A DNA stretch of 64,000 nucleotides from JAISFI01 sp031553775. GTDB lineage: Bacteria; Bacteroidota; Bacteroidia; Bacteroidales; Azobacteroidaceae. Shown one piece after another: positions 21,976-30,097 of this stretch. The stretch spans positions 1 through 64,000 of the forward strand of contig JAVBLA010000001.1 in assembly GCA_031553775.1 (NCBI GenBank), written 5' to 3'. Under the pieces are notes generated by a model. The model ran no database searches and was not told the origin of the DNA. It saw only the letters and a program-made list of their open reading frames with translations. A program made the translations under genes and the position numbers. The first letter of the stretch is position 1; each line of letters begins with the position of its first letter.

Positions 21976-23714
21976 AACCGATGAAATTTAATTATCGACA
22001 AAAAATATTTTTCTATTTTTTCATTGTATTTGCAGTTTTTACAACTGGAATTATCATTTTTGAACAAAAGAGGGAGAAGGTTTATAAAACGGAGATTTTA
22101 TCGTCCGATCAAAATATTTATGCCATGCTGGTGCATGAATTTATAGAACAGCACCATATTCCTGCCGATAGCATGAAACGGGTTGAAGAATTACTGCCGT
22201 TATTGCCTTCAAATATAAGGATAACCGTGATTCACGATGATGGCAAGGTATTGTACGATAACGATGTGGATAATCCGAATAGGATGGAGAACCATAAAGA
22301 CCGGCCGGAAATTCAAATTGCAACAATGAAAACTGTGGGATCGCATATCCGTAAATCGGCATCTATGGATAAGGAATTTCTTTATTTTGCGAGACATTAC
22401 GACGGATATTTTGTGCGAATAGCGCTTCCTTATGATGTCCAGTTAAAAAACTTTCTGAAATCTGACTTTATATTCTTATACTTCATTATTATTTTGTTTT
22501 TTATTGTTCTTCTGGCGTTGGTATATATTTCCAATCGTTTCGGTAAATCTATTTCGAAACTGAAAGACTTTATTCAATCGGCACAAGTTCCCGGAACCAG
22601 CTTAGATAATATATCTTTTCCTAACGATGAATTGGGTGAAATAGGAGATAAAATCGTAGAACTATATAAACAGATAGATAAAAATAAGAAACAGATTGCT
22701 GTAGAACGCGAAAAATTATTACAACATTTTCAATATTCCCAGGAAGGTGTTTGTTTTTTTTCCCGTAAACGTGAAAAAATATATGCCAATGCTCATTTTG
22801 TGCAGTACTTTAATGTAATTACCGATAACCCCACATTGGATGTCAATCAGGTGTTTGAAGATCCCATATTTGAAAATTTGCAACAATTTCTGCTAAACAA
22901 AACGAGTAAGGAATACAATACTTATCAAACCGATATCCTGAAGAATGGGAAACACTTTAGGCTGAAAGTAATTTGCTTTGAAGATGGTAGTTTTGAGATA
23001 AATATTAATGATATCACAAAACTGGAAAAAAACCGCTTGCTCAAACAGGAGCTGACAAGCAATATTGCACATGACCTCAGAACTCCGGTTACCAGTATCC
23101 GGGGGTATTTGGAAACCCTCAAAGAACAACCCAACCTTCCTTCCGAAAAACGGATGTATTTCGTGGAAAGAGCATTTTCCCAAATATTGCGTTTGTCCGA
23201 TTTGATCCGGGATATTTCTTTAATTACCAGGATGGAAGAGGCTTCTGAAATGTTTAAAAAAGAAGAAGTAAGAATATTGCCTTTACTACTTGAATTACAA
23301 GAAGATTTATCGGATAAACTTTCTGTGCAACATGCCGGTCTGGAAATCCGTATCCCGGAAAAAACACAGATCAATGGCAACCGCTCACTTATCTATTCCA
23401 TTTTTCGTAATCTGATGGACAATTCATTAGCTTATGCCGGTGAAAATATCAAGATAACCATCGATAATTATATGGAAGATGCTGAGTTTTATTATTTTTC
23501 ATATTACGATACAGGTGAAGGTATTGAAGAACGTCATTTATCACGGATTTTCGACCGTTTCTATCGTGTCAATGAAGGACGTACTAAGGAAACCGGGGGC
23601 TCCGGATTAGGTCTTTCCATTGTTAAAAATGCGATTCTATTCCATAAAGGAGAGATTGTGGCAAAGAACAGGAAAGAACGTGGGCTTGAGTTTTTGTTTA
23701 CTTTGCATAAGTGA
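21972..23714 (+). CDS. phoR: PhoR-type sensor histidine kinase
   Basis: A 580-residue kinase coupled to the regulator by an ATGA overlap. Membrane segments lie at about residues 10-30 and 162-186 with an extracytoplasmic domain between, then a linker with a PAS-like region. The H-box is N-I-A-H-D-L-R-T-P (His367), the N-box F-R-N-L-M-D-N-S-L-A-Y-A, G1 D-T-G-E-G-I, F-box F-D-R-F-Y-R-V and G2 G-S-G-L-G-L-S-I-V. All catalytic boxes are intact. The sizeable periplasmic loop is larger than in E. coli PhoR but usual in Bacteroidetes relatives. Last gene of the phosphate operon. Confidence 0.9.
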   Translation: MKPMKFNYRQKIFFYFFIVFAVFTTGIIIFEQKREKVYKTEILSSDQNIYAMLVHEFIEQHHIPADSMKRVEELLPLLPSNIRITVIHDDGKVLYDNDVDNPNRMENHKDRPEIQIATMKTVGSHIRKSASMDKEFLYFARHYDGYFVRIALPYDVQLKNFLKSDFIFLYFIIILFFIVLLALVYISNRFGKSISKLKDFIQSAQVPGTSLDNISFPNDELGEIGDKIVELYKQIDKNKKQIAVEREKLLQHFQYSQEGVCFFSRKREKIYANAHFVQYFNVITDNPTLDVNQVFEDPIFENLQQFLLNKTSKEYNTYQTDILKNGKHFRLKVICFEDGSFEININDITKLEKNRLLKQELTSNIAHDLRTPVTSIRGYLETLKEQPNLPSEKRMYFVERAFSQILRLSDLIRDISLITRMEEASEMFKKEEVRILPLLLELQEDLSDKLSVQHAGLEIRIPEKTQINGNRSLIYSIFRNLMDNSLAYAGENIKITIDNYMEDAEFYYFSYYDTGEGIEERHLSRIFDRFYRVNEGRTKETGGSGLGLSIVKNAILFHKGEIVAKNRKERGLEFLFTLHK

Positions 23715-23722
23715 TTTTTTAT

Positions 23723-23750
23723 GGGGCTGTCCGACTTTTTGGACAGCTCC
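23723..23750 (+). terminator. Hairpin after the phosphate operon
   Basis: GGGGCTGTCC (23723-23732) pairs with GGACAGCTCC (23741-23750) through ten base pairs including one G-U, with loop GACTTTTT. It begins 9 bases after the phoR stop. No T-run follows, so it may slow or protect transcripts rather than act as a full intrinsic terminator. Confidence 0.5.
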
Positions 23751-23808
23751 GTCCGATATTTCAACCAATCCACAACCATGATGTCAACCCAATCGCGGGA
23801 TATTCAAA

Positions 23809-24387
23809 TCAGAGCTTTTCTATTGCTTCTCCTTCCGAAAACCTGATTAAAAACAGATACAGATCGGTTTCTCCGGAAATACCTAATTTTTCCCTGATAC
23901 TCCATTTTTTCATCCGGACGGAATTTCCTTTAATATGAAGGATGGCAGAAATTTCCGGCATCGTAAAACCGGCGAGAATAAGGCAACAGAAATTGACCTG
24001 GTCGACCGATAGATTCGGATGGAATTTCCATAAACGGGAGAGTGCATTACCATGCACTTCGTCAATGAGAGAAGAAAACGCATCCCAATTTAACAGGAAA
24101 TCGGTAGTTCCGAAAACAACTGAATATAGTTGGAACAAAGAATCGTTTTCCCGGTTTTTCTGCATGGTAAGAAAGAAAATCCGTTTGTAAATATCCAGTT
24201 TCCCCTGTCTGTATTGGGCTACAACAGAATCTTTTTGTTGCATTTTGGCTGCAAAAATGTGTTCCTGACTGGAAATAATGTATCGCAATTTGTGATTATG
24301 TATAAGAACATAAACAAGAAGTGATACAGTTAAGGATAGGATTGATAGCAAGATAAATGATTGCATTTCATTAGGTTTAAAGTTCAC
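23809..24387 (-). CDS. Short membrane-anchored LuxR-type HTH regulator
   Basis: A 192-residue protein with one membrane segment near the N-terminus (about residues 10-29), a charged helical linker that may be a coiled coil (residues 35-80), and a C-terminal LuxR/GerE-like helix-turn-helix: D-Q-V-N-F-C-C-L-I-L-A-G-F-T-M-P-E-I-S-A-I-L-H-I-K-G-N-S-V-R-M-K-K-W-S-I-R-E-K-L. Bacteroidales have many regulators with periplasmic TPR repeats, a membrane helix and this HTH; here the periplasmic repeats are absent. It follows the cation efflux gene by 11 bases on the same strand, so its signal might relate to metal. That link is inference. Confidence 0.75.
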   Translation of the reverse strand: MNFKPNEMQSFILLSILSLTVSLLVYVLIHNHKLRYIISSQEHIFAAKMQQKDSVVAQYRQGKLDIYKRIFFLTMQKNRENDSLFQLYSVVFGTTDFLLNWDAFSSLIDEVHGNALSRLWKFHPNLSVDQVNFCCLILAGFTMPEISAILHIKGNSVRMKKWSIREKLGISGETDLYLFLIRFSEGEAIEKL

Positions 24388-24398
24388 TATAATTGAGG

Positions 24399-25322
24399 TT
24401 ATGTTTCTATCATATCTTTATTTAATCCGAATTTTTCTTTACAATGCGACTCTCCTCTGGGTTCTACATGTACAACAATATCATATACATTTTCTACCGA
24501 TTCCCGGATACTGGTTTCAACAGCCTGCGCAATGTCGTGTGCTTCTTTCAGGGTAATGTCGGCATCGGCTTCTATATCCAGTGCAATCAGATACATACTG
24601 CCCGTTTGCCTCGAACGCACTCTGTGGGGATTACTTGCTCCGGGAACTTTTTCCACCGCTTCGAATATTTTTTTATATATCGAGGGATCTTTTATTCCAT
24701 CCATCAACACAACACTGGCTTCCATGAAAATATCGATGGAAGATTTGATAATATAAAGGCTGATAAGTAATCCTGTAACAGCATCCAGTATGGGCAGTTT
24801 TAATATGAAGGTGAAAAATAATCCGACCAATACTCCGGCAGAGATAATTACATCGTTCCGCATGTTTTTGGCATTTGCTATTAACATGGAACTATTGACT
24901 TTTTTCCCCTGAACCTGTTGGTAATATGCCAATGCCAGTTTTCCAAACATGGAAATTACTGTAGCATAGATCGCAATTGTTGCAGGCATTTCCCTGGGTT
25001 CTGAGAAGAATATGCTTTTCCCTGTGGAGATTAGCATCTGTACCCCTGCAAAGAAAATGATGAAAGAAAGAATTTTGGTTGCAACATCATCTGCTTTTTC
25101 GTAACCGTAAACATATTTTGTACTTGGAGGCTTATTAACAATACGGGCAGTAAATAAAGTGATCAATGAGATAACCACATCAGTTGCGGAGTCAATACCA
25201 TCGCCCAGAACAGCTAAACTGCCGGAAATAATTCCTACTACAATTTTTAAAATGGAAAGAAAAGCATTACCAATAACACTTATCCAGGACGTTCTGACTA
25301 ATATTTTTTCTCTGTCGGCCAA
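24399..25322 (-). CDS. Cation diffusion facilitator (CDF) family efflux protein
   Basis: A 307-residue CDF transporter with six membrane segments and a cytoplasmic ferredoxin-like C-terminal domain (from about residue 210), which ends in V-Y-D-I-V-V-H-V-E-P. CDF proteins export divalent metals by proton exchange. Transport-site residues are D-G-I-D-S-A-T-D-V in segment 2 (both Asp present) and N-A-K-N-M-R-N-D-V in segment 5, where E. coli FieF has H-x-x-x-D; here the His position is Asn. That change affects metal preference, so I do not name a metal. CAAAGGTA at 25396-25403 reads as TACCTTTG on the minus strand and is a likely -7 box. Confidence 0.88.
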   Translation of the reverse strand: MADREKILVRTSWISVIGNAFLSILKIVVGIISGSLAVLGDGIDSATDVVISLITLFTARIVNKPPSTKYVYGYEKADDVATKILSFIIFFAGVQMLISTGKSIFFSEPREMPATIAIYATVISMFGKLALAYYQQVQGKKVNSSMLIANAKNMRNDVIISAGVLVGLFFTFILKLPILDAVTGLLISLYIIKSSIDIFMEASVVLMDGIKDPSIYKKIFEAVEKVPGASNPHRVRSRQTGSMYLIALDIEADADITLKEAHDIAQAVETSIRESVENVYDIVVHVEPRGESHCKEKFGLNKDMIET

Positions 25323-25562
25323 GGTTTCCTTGTGTTGTAAATTTGAGATGAATGGAAAAACTCTATAATCCTTTTTATTCTAAGGGTTTATTTTACAAAG
25401 GTATGTTTTTTTATTAAAAAAACTATATCCGGAAGTATTTTTTATTTCTTGCAATAGAGATTATCGATGATAATGCAATAATTTTAAATAGATATCATAT
25501 TGTATTACAGTAGATTTAAAAATGATCTTGTAAGTATAAGCAGTTGATTTTTTTGATAATTT

Positions 25563-26228
25563 TTATATTTGTCCGAATATAAACAAAGATAAAATAATAG
25601 AAAAAGGGATACTCACATTATCAATGCCACGGGGAGTTATTAATTCTGTGATGCAGGCAACTGAAGATATTCCAAGAGAAATACAGAGAATGTTCCCGGT
25701 TTTTGACAGGAAAAATAGGATAACATAGCAGATAATAAAAGCAGATAGAAAAAACGTGAATGTACCGGTTATCGTTTTTTGAGATGTAATTTTTTTCCAT
25801 CCATACCTTTTACCTGCAATACCGGCTAAAGGATCACTGATCGAAAGAATCAGCACCGGAAGAATAAATAAAACGGTATTTTCATATAAGACAGCAAAAT
25901 AGTAAGTCGAACAAATAGCTACCGGCAGTAAAAAAGAACCATATGTTTTTCTGTCTACAGAGTCAATAGAATGGAAAGCCTGTTTCCGTTGTCCATAGAA
26001 TAGAATAGAGAATGATGCAACCCCTAAAAGCAAAACATACCAATGCGAACTAAACAACGGAAGGAACAGTAATGAAGAAAGACAGGAAAGCATATGCGCC
26101 AGCTTTCTGGTATATTCAGGATGAACATTCCTTTTTCTATGCAGATATTCGCAGAAAATAATGACCAATGTATATCCTGCACAAAATAAAAAAAAGAAAA
26201 GGAGTTGAAAATCCATTAAAAAGCCCAT
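25563..26228 (-). CDS. Phytol/dolichol kinase-like membrane protein (CTP-dependent polyprenol kinase family)
   Basis: A 221-residue protein with about seven membrane segments. It shows the family pattern of SEC59/VTE5-type kinases: E-Y-T-R-K-L-A-H-M near the N-terminus, D-R-K-T-Y-G-S-F-L-L-P-V-A-I in the middle, S-I-S-D-P-L-A-G-I-A-G-K-R-Y-G, then K-T-I-T-G-T-F-T-F-F. Characterised relatives phosphorylate long-chain alcohols with CTP. The substrate here is unknown. It is the last gene of a three-gene minus-strand unit and overlaps the CDP-alcohol synthetase gene by 13 bases, so the three probably act in one lipid pathway. Confidence 0.75.
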   Translation of the reverse strand: MGFLMDFQLLFFFLFCAGYTLVIIFCEYLHRKRNVHPEYTRKLAHMLSCLSSLLFLPLFSSHWYVLLLGVASFSILFYGQRKQAFHSIDSVDRKTYGSFLLPVAICSTYYFAVLYENTVLFILPVLILSISDPLAGIAGKRYGWKKITSQKTITGTFTFFLSAFIICYVILFFLSKTGNILCISLGISSVACITELITPRGIDNVSIPFSIILSLFIFGQI

Positions 26229-26944
26229 ATAATATTAAACATATAAACAAAAGACCCGGACGAAATTAGACTGTCGAACCTGTCCAGAATACCTCCGTGA
26301 CCGGGTAGACTCCGGCTGAAGTCTTTTACATTATACAACCTTTTTATCCGGGATGCCAATAAATCTCCTCCAAAAGCAAAGAGGCAAATACCCAACCCGA
26401 TTGTAAGGGAATATATGCTGGGAACAGACAGAATATTTCCTATAAGATAAGAAGTGCCGATAGAAGCAATAGTTCCTCCTATGAGTCCCTCATAAGTTTT
26501 ATTCGGGCTGATTGACGGGCATATTTTCTTTTTTCCAAATAATTGACCTGTAATTTGACAAAAAGCATCAAATGAACAAACTGTAAATAAAGTAAATAAT
26601 AAAACTTCTTTAGAAGAATAGGCAAACAGATAAAACAGGACTGAGAATATGGCGTATATAACCGTCACTATAAAGAATCTCCTTCTTCGAAAAGGTTTTT
26701 GCCCATTATTCAAATTAATTATTTCAAAATAACCAATTGCTGAAATCAGAATACATATAAAAGGAAATGCCTGCCTAAAGAAAAAAATGATGCTGCATAA
26801 TGTAGTTACTATCAAAAAATAAATAAGGTATTTTATCCAGTTTTTCTTTTGAATAGGTTTTTCTTTTTTCCTGTTTGTGAAAAAAATACCGATTCCTCCA
26901 ACCAAAAAAAAGATACAGATAATAAGATATAATGTCAGAGTCAT
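26216..26944 (-). CDS. CdsA-type phosphatidate cytidylyltransferase
   Basis: A 242-residue membrane protein with the CdsA signature: S-R-I-K-R-L-Y-N-V-K-D-F-S-R-S-L-P-G-H-G-G-I-L-D-R-F-D near the C-terminus, preceded by Y-E-G-L-I-G-G. CdsA activates a phosphorylated lipid with CTP to give the CDP-lipid. It lies between a CDP-alcohol transferase and a polyprenol-kinase-like gene (4- and 13-base overlaps), not beside dxr, frr or ftsH as housekeeping cdsA often is, so it may be a second, dedicated copy. Whether the genome has another cdsA cannot be seen from here. Confidence 0.85.
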   Translation of the reverse strand: MTLTLYLIICIFFLVGGIGIFFTNRKKEKPIQKKNWIKYLIYFLIVTTLCSIIFFFRQAFPFICILISAIGYFEIINLNNGQKPFRRRRFFIVTVIYAIFSVLFYLFAYSSKEVLLFTLFTVCSFDAFCQITGQLFGKKKICPSISPNKTYEGLIGGTIASIGTSYLIGNILSVPSIYSLTIGLGICLFAFGGDLLASRIKRLYNVKDFSRSLPGHGGILDRFDSLISSGSFVYMFNIIWAF

Positions 26945-27522
26945 TTTGCGTTATTATTTTCTTTCAATACCCAATACAAACCCTTCGCATTGGAAGCCAT
27001 TTCCGTTATTTTCAATTGTATAATGATATGTTCGCAGAATGCTAAGATTCCCCATACAATCATGAAATAATAAAATGCAGGATAAAATCCAAAGAAAAAT
27101 AAAACAATGAAAAAGATTCCTTGTATATATCCTCCTATTTTCCAGGAATACAGATGGAGGCTGGGAAACCTCCCGAATTTTATTAACGATAGAATATGGG
27201 CGCTTATAAGCAGCAGGATAAAAATATAGAAACTATATAAATGGGGAGCAAAATCTTCTGCCTTAAAAATGAATATTCCCGCAATAGCCAGGATATAAGT
27301 TCCTACATCGGCAATAGAGTCGAGACGGGCTCCAAATTCGGTTTGCATATTGAATTTCCGGGCAATAAGCCCATCGAGTACATCTGTCAAAAGATTGACA
27401 GTAAGAAAAATGGCAAATAATTTTTCCTGCTGAGCAATTCCCAGGTACAGAATAAAAGGAAATGCAAGCAGGCGATAGAAAGAGAGGACATTAGGTATGG
27501 TGCAGATATTCTCTTTAGGCAT
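26941..27522 (-). CDS. CDP-alcohol phosphatidyltransferase family protein
   Basis: A 193-residue protein with six membrane segments. The family active-site motif D-G-x-x-A-R-(8x)-G-x-x-x-D-x-x-x-D is present as D-V-L-D-G-L-I-A-R-K then F-G-A-R-L-D-S-I-A-D. Enzymes of this class join a CDP-activated lipid to an alcohol (glycerol phosphate, serine, inositol phosphate or other). N-V-L-S-F-Y-R-L at the N-terminus resembles PgsA-like members, but the acceptor cannot be fixed. TATCTTTG on the minus strand (27544-27537) is a likely -7 box just upstream, so this begins the lipid unit. Confidence 0.87.
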   Translation of the reverse strand: MPKENICTIPNVLSFYRLLAFPFILYLGIAQQEKLFAIFLTVNLLTDVLDGLIARKFNMQTEFGARLDSIADVGTYILAIAGIFIFKAEDFAPHLYSFYIFILLLISAHILSLIKFGRFPSLHLYSWKIGGYIQGIFFIVLFFFGFYPAFYYFMIVWGILAFCEHIIIQLKITEMASNAKGLYWVLKENNNAK

Positions 27523-27591
27523 TTGATTTTTTTCGCCAAAGATATAGTAAAAATAATAAACAGAGCCGGTTTAAAGGGCAATACAGCAACT

Positions 27592-27891
27592 TTAATCCTT
27601 ATTTTCCGATTCAATCCTCCTGATAATTTCTTTCAATGTTCTATTTGTTTGGGTTTTATAGTATTTTTCCGGCCTTTTTGTCGGTACTTTTGATGTTTTC
27701 GGTTGTACTTCATCAAAAAAAAGTTCTGACATGGATAAATTAAATACGGCAGCTATTTTTTGTAGTATCTCAAGCGTGGGGTTCCCGTTGATACTATTCG
27801 ATAATGTAACCCTGTGAACTTGTATTTGGTCGGCTAATTCCTGAATGGTCATACCCCTTTCTTTCAGGATTTCTTTTACTCTTAAGATCAT
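27592..27891 (-). CDS. XRE-family helix-turn-helix regulator
   Basis: A 99-residue protein starting at M-I-L-R-V-K-E-I-L-K-E-R-G; the open frame extends upstream but without family similarity. The HTH_3 domain (residues 1-60) reads M-T-I-Q-E-L-A-D-Q-I-Q-V-H-R-V-T-L-S-N-S-I-N-G-N-P-T-L-E-I-L-Q-K-I-A and then F-N-L-S-M-S-E-L-F. A basic, disordered tail follows. It is 69 bases upstream of the lipid unit on the same strand and might regulate it, though these small XRE proteins are often unlinked to their neighbours. CAAATGTA at 27916-27923 (TACATTTG on the minus strand) is a probable -7 box. Confidence 0.85.
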   Translation of the reverse strand: MILRVKEILKERGMTIQELADQIQVHRVTLSNSINGNPTLEILQKIAAVFNLSMSELFFDEVQPKTSKVPTKRPEKYYKTQTNRTLKEIIRRIESENKD

Positions 27892-28040
27892 AATCACTGT
27901 GTTTTTGAGTTTTCGCAAATGTATGTAAAATTTATGGATGCTGAATAATTTAGCAAATAGATTTTTGGAATAGTATCTAAAAATTCTGGTTCTGGTTTTG
28001 CGGTGACCCGTTTTGTGCCCCAGATAGTGTCTTGTAAAAC

Positions 28041-28075
28041 AAAAAACAGCCATTTACAAATCATGTAAATGGCTG
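28041..28075 (-). terminator. Terminator of the tRNA-Pro transcript
   Basis: A perfect 12-base stem (CAGCCATTTACA at 28047-28058 with TGTAAATGGCTG at 28064-28075), 5-base loop, followed on the minus strand by six T (28046-28041). It lies 12 bases after the mature 3' end of tRNA-Pro. Confidence 0.85.
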
Positions 28076-28086
28076 ATAATCAGCTG

Positions 28087-28161
28087 TCGGGGTGATACGA
28101 TTCGAACGTACGACCACACGCCCCCCAGACGTGTACTCTAACCGGGCTGAGCTACACCCCG
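28087..28161 (-). tRNA. tRNA-Pro (anticodon GGG)
   Basis: Read on the minus strand the sequence folds as a full cloverleaf: acceptor CGGGGTG pairs with CACCCCG, the D stem is GCTC/GAGT, the anticodon stem CACGT/GCGTG holds loop CTGGGGG with anticodon GGG (proline codons CCC and CCU), and the T stem GTACG/CGTAT holds TTCGAAT. Discriminator base A is at 28087. CCA is not encoded. C1 paired with G72 is typical of bacterial tRNA-Pro. It follows aroB by 31 bases. Confidence 0.95.
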
Positions 28162-28192
28162 AAAAACGGATGCAAATTTACGGATTTATTTT

Positions 28193-29251
28193 TTATATAC
28201 CAAACCTTTCCCGGTAAAAATCTAAGGATTCAAAAATGTCGGGTTTCCCGACAATCTGGTCTATTTTGATTTTTCCAAAATCTTCCAGCAGGGTAAAGTT
28301 GATGTCTGAACCTTCGTTTTTTTTGTCATGTTGCATGATTTCGAACAAACGGTCGTATTGTTTGCAATCGAAAAAGAAGGTATTGTAGTTTTGTTTGATG
28401 AAATCAACGGTCTTTAGCAATTTCTGTTGATCCAGGCCGCAGAATTTATAAGATAGGTATAATTCACAGACCATTCCCCAGGCTACCGCATATCCGTGCA
28501 ATACCGGATGTTTTGTTTCGTACGAGAAGCTTTCAAAAGCATGCCCTATGGTATGTCCCAGGTTTAATGCCTTCCGAATTCCTTTTTCGTATGGGTCTTC
28601 TTCCACTATTTTTTCTTTGACGGAAACGGAAGCGACCAATAGATCCTGTAAGAGATTGTAATCTATATTTTCAAAACTGAAAGATAAGATTTTTTTCCAT
28701 TCTTTTTCATCTTTCAACATGCTGTGTTTTAGCATTTCTGCATATCCGGAAAGTAGGTTTTCCTGATCCAGCGACTGAAAGAATCCGCTGTAAATAAATA
28801 CTGCTTCCGCTGAGGAAAATACACCGATTTCATTTTTTAATCCCTCAAAGTTTATGCCGGTTTTTCCTCCGACGGCAGCATCTACTGTCCCTAATAATGT
28901 GGTAGGGATATTAATGAACCGGATGCCTCTTTTGAAAGTGGCGGCGGCAAAACCTCCCAGGTCGGTGAGCATTCCTCCTCCCAGGTTGATCATCAGTGAT
29001 TTACGGGTAGCTCCATTATAACTGAGATATCTCCATATATTGGATAATATTCCCAAATTTTTATTGCCGTCACCGGAGGGAATAACGATGGGTTCGAAGT
29101 TTTGAATGATACCGGTTTCTTTGAGTAATGGGTAACAATACGTGTAGCTATTGGAATCCATCAATATAAAGCCCTTATCGTATGGATTATTGGTCAAAAA
29201 ATGTTGCAGGTCGTCCTGTATATTGACACATTTGATAATCTGTTGTTTCAT
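28193..29251 (-). CDS. aroB: 3-dehydroquinate synthase
   Basis: A 352-residue AroB, the second step of the shikimate pathway (DAHP to 3-dehydroquinate, NAD- and metal-dependent). The start at 29251 is the first ATG; the open frame continues to a TTG at 29263 that overlaps the DUF3108 stop. Motifs: G-G-G-M-L-T-D-L-G-G-F-A-A-A-T-F-K-R-G, the NAD-loop I-P-T-T-L-L-G-T-V-D-A-A-V-G-G-K-T-G-I-N, the metal residues in G-Y-A-E-M-L-K-H, N-L-G-H-T-I-G-H-A-F-E and L-H-G-Y-A-V-A-W-G-M. All intact. Last gene of a four-gene minus-strand series. Confidence 0.95.
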   Translation of the reverse strand: MKQQIIKCVNIQDDLQHFLTNNPYDKGFILMDSNSYTYCYPLLKETGIIQNFEPIVIPSGDGNKNLGILSNIWRYLSYNGATRKSLMINLGGGMLTDLGGFAAATFKRGIRFINIPTTLLGTVDAAVGGKTGINFEGLKNEIGVFSSAEAVFIYSGFFQSLDQENLLSGYAEMLKHSMLKDEKEWKKILSFSFENIDYNLLQDLLVASVSVKEKIVEEDPYEKGIRKALNLGHTIGHAFESFSYETKHPVLHGYAVAWGMVCELYLSYKFCGLDQQKLLKTVDFIKQNYNTFFFDCKQYDRLFEIMQHDKKNEGSDINFTLLEDFGKIKIDQIVGKPDIFESLDFYRERFGI

Positions 29252-29259
29252 ATGGTAAA

Positions 29260-30093
29260 TCAATCCCTGGGTTTGACAACAACTAAGGAGCTGAGCGGAT
29301 ATTTGTTCCCTGAAAAAGACTCTAACTCAGCCTCTGCCGCACCGATTTTTAATTTGGCCTTAATCTTGAGCGGGTATCTGTTAAGATCGTCGCTGATCCA
29401 CATTTCCATCGCTTTTTTATTGGTTTCAAAAGCTTCGTCTATAACGTCCATCTCAAATTTCAGTGCTTTATATTTTTTGTCACTTCCTTTTTCCAGAATA
29501 ACCTGACCAATATATTTAGCTTTCATCTTTACAACATCTCTTCCTACAAAAGCAGAAATGGAGAAGACCGTTCCTGGAGCCAACTTATCATAATCCAGGG
29601 TACGGGCAAACATAAATATGCTAACCATGTCGAATGCATACTCCGGAGCTTCCAGTTCTTTCTCAAATTTGACCGATCCGTCGGAATAATACCTGGTCGA
29701 CTTGGCTTTGGTTCCAGCGGCACTGTATTGTTCGAAGAGGAGTTCTTCTTTATAACTGGTGTTCCCTTCATTCAAATATTTTTTATGAAACACCGGTTCC
29801 AGCTTCATACTGGTATACGAATGCAAAGTATCCCGGATTTTGAATATTTTGTCAAACCCGGATGTGGTTTTAAAAGAGAGGGTTGAGCGGTAAACCGGTT
29901 TGGAGTTGTATCGGCTGTCGCTGATCGAATACCTGGCAGTTCCGGCTTTTGCCATGATGATTCCCCATTTATAATGGATGTTGAAATTTAATTGTTCTCC
30001 TGATGCAAAAGGCAATTCTTTTTCCTGTTTGTTATTGGCTAAGCAAACAGATGAAGCCAATAAAACGGCGATGAAAATAAAGTATATTTTCAA
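29260..30093 (-). CDS. DUF3108 domain-containing exported protein
   Basis: The open frame reaches 30180, but that N-terminal part overlaps the upstream gene and reads as an out-of-frame copy of it. A TTG at 30093, 4 bases after that gene's TAG, gives a clean signal peptide (L-K-I-Y-F-I-F-I-A-V-L-L-A-S-S-V-C-L-A), so I start there: 277 residues. The body fits DUF3108: G-E-Q-L-N-F-N-I-H-Y-K-W-G-I-I-M-A-K-A-G-T-A and late K-A-K-L-K-I-G-A-A-E-A-E-L-E-S-F. DUF3108 proteins are periplasmic beta-rich proteins of unknown role in the envelope. Confidence 0.8.
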   Translation of the reverse strand: MKIYFIFIAVLLASSVCLANNKQEKELPFASGEQLNFNIHYKWGIIMAKAGTARYSISDSRYNSKPVYRSTLSFKTTSGFDKIFKIRDTLHSYTSMKLEPVFHKKYLNEGNTSYKEELLFEQYSAAGTKAKSTRYYSDGSVKFEKELEAPEYAFDMVSIFMFARTLDYDKLAPGTVFSISAFVGRDVVKMKAKYIGQVILEKGSDKKYKALKFEMDVIDEAFETNKKAMEMWISDDLNRYPLKIKAKLKIGAAEAELESFSGNKYPLSSLVVVKPRD

Positions 30094-30097
30094 TACA

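Noticed and set aside
29251..29263. TTG start for aroB at 29263
   Set aside because: The ATG at 29251 gives the usual AroB length and avoids overlap with the DUF3108 stop.
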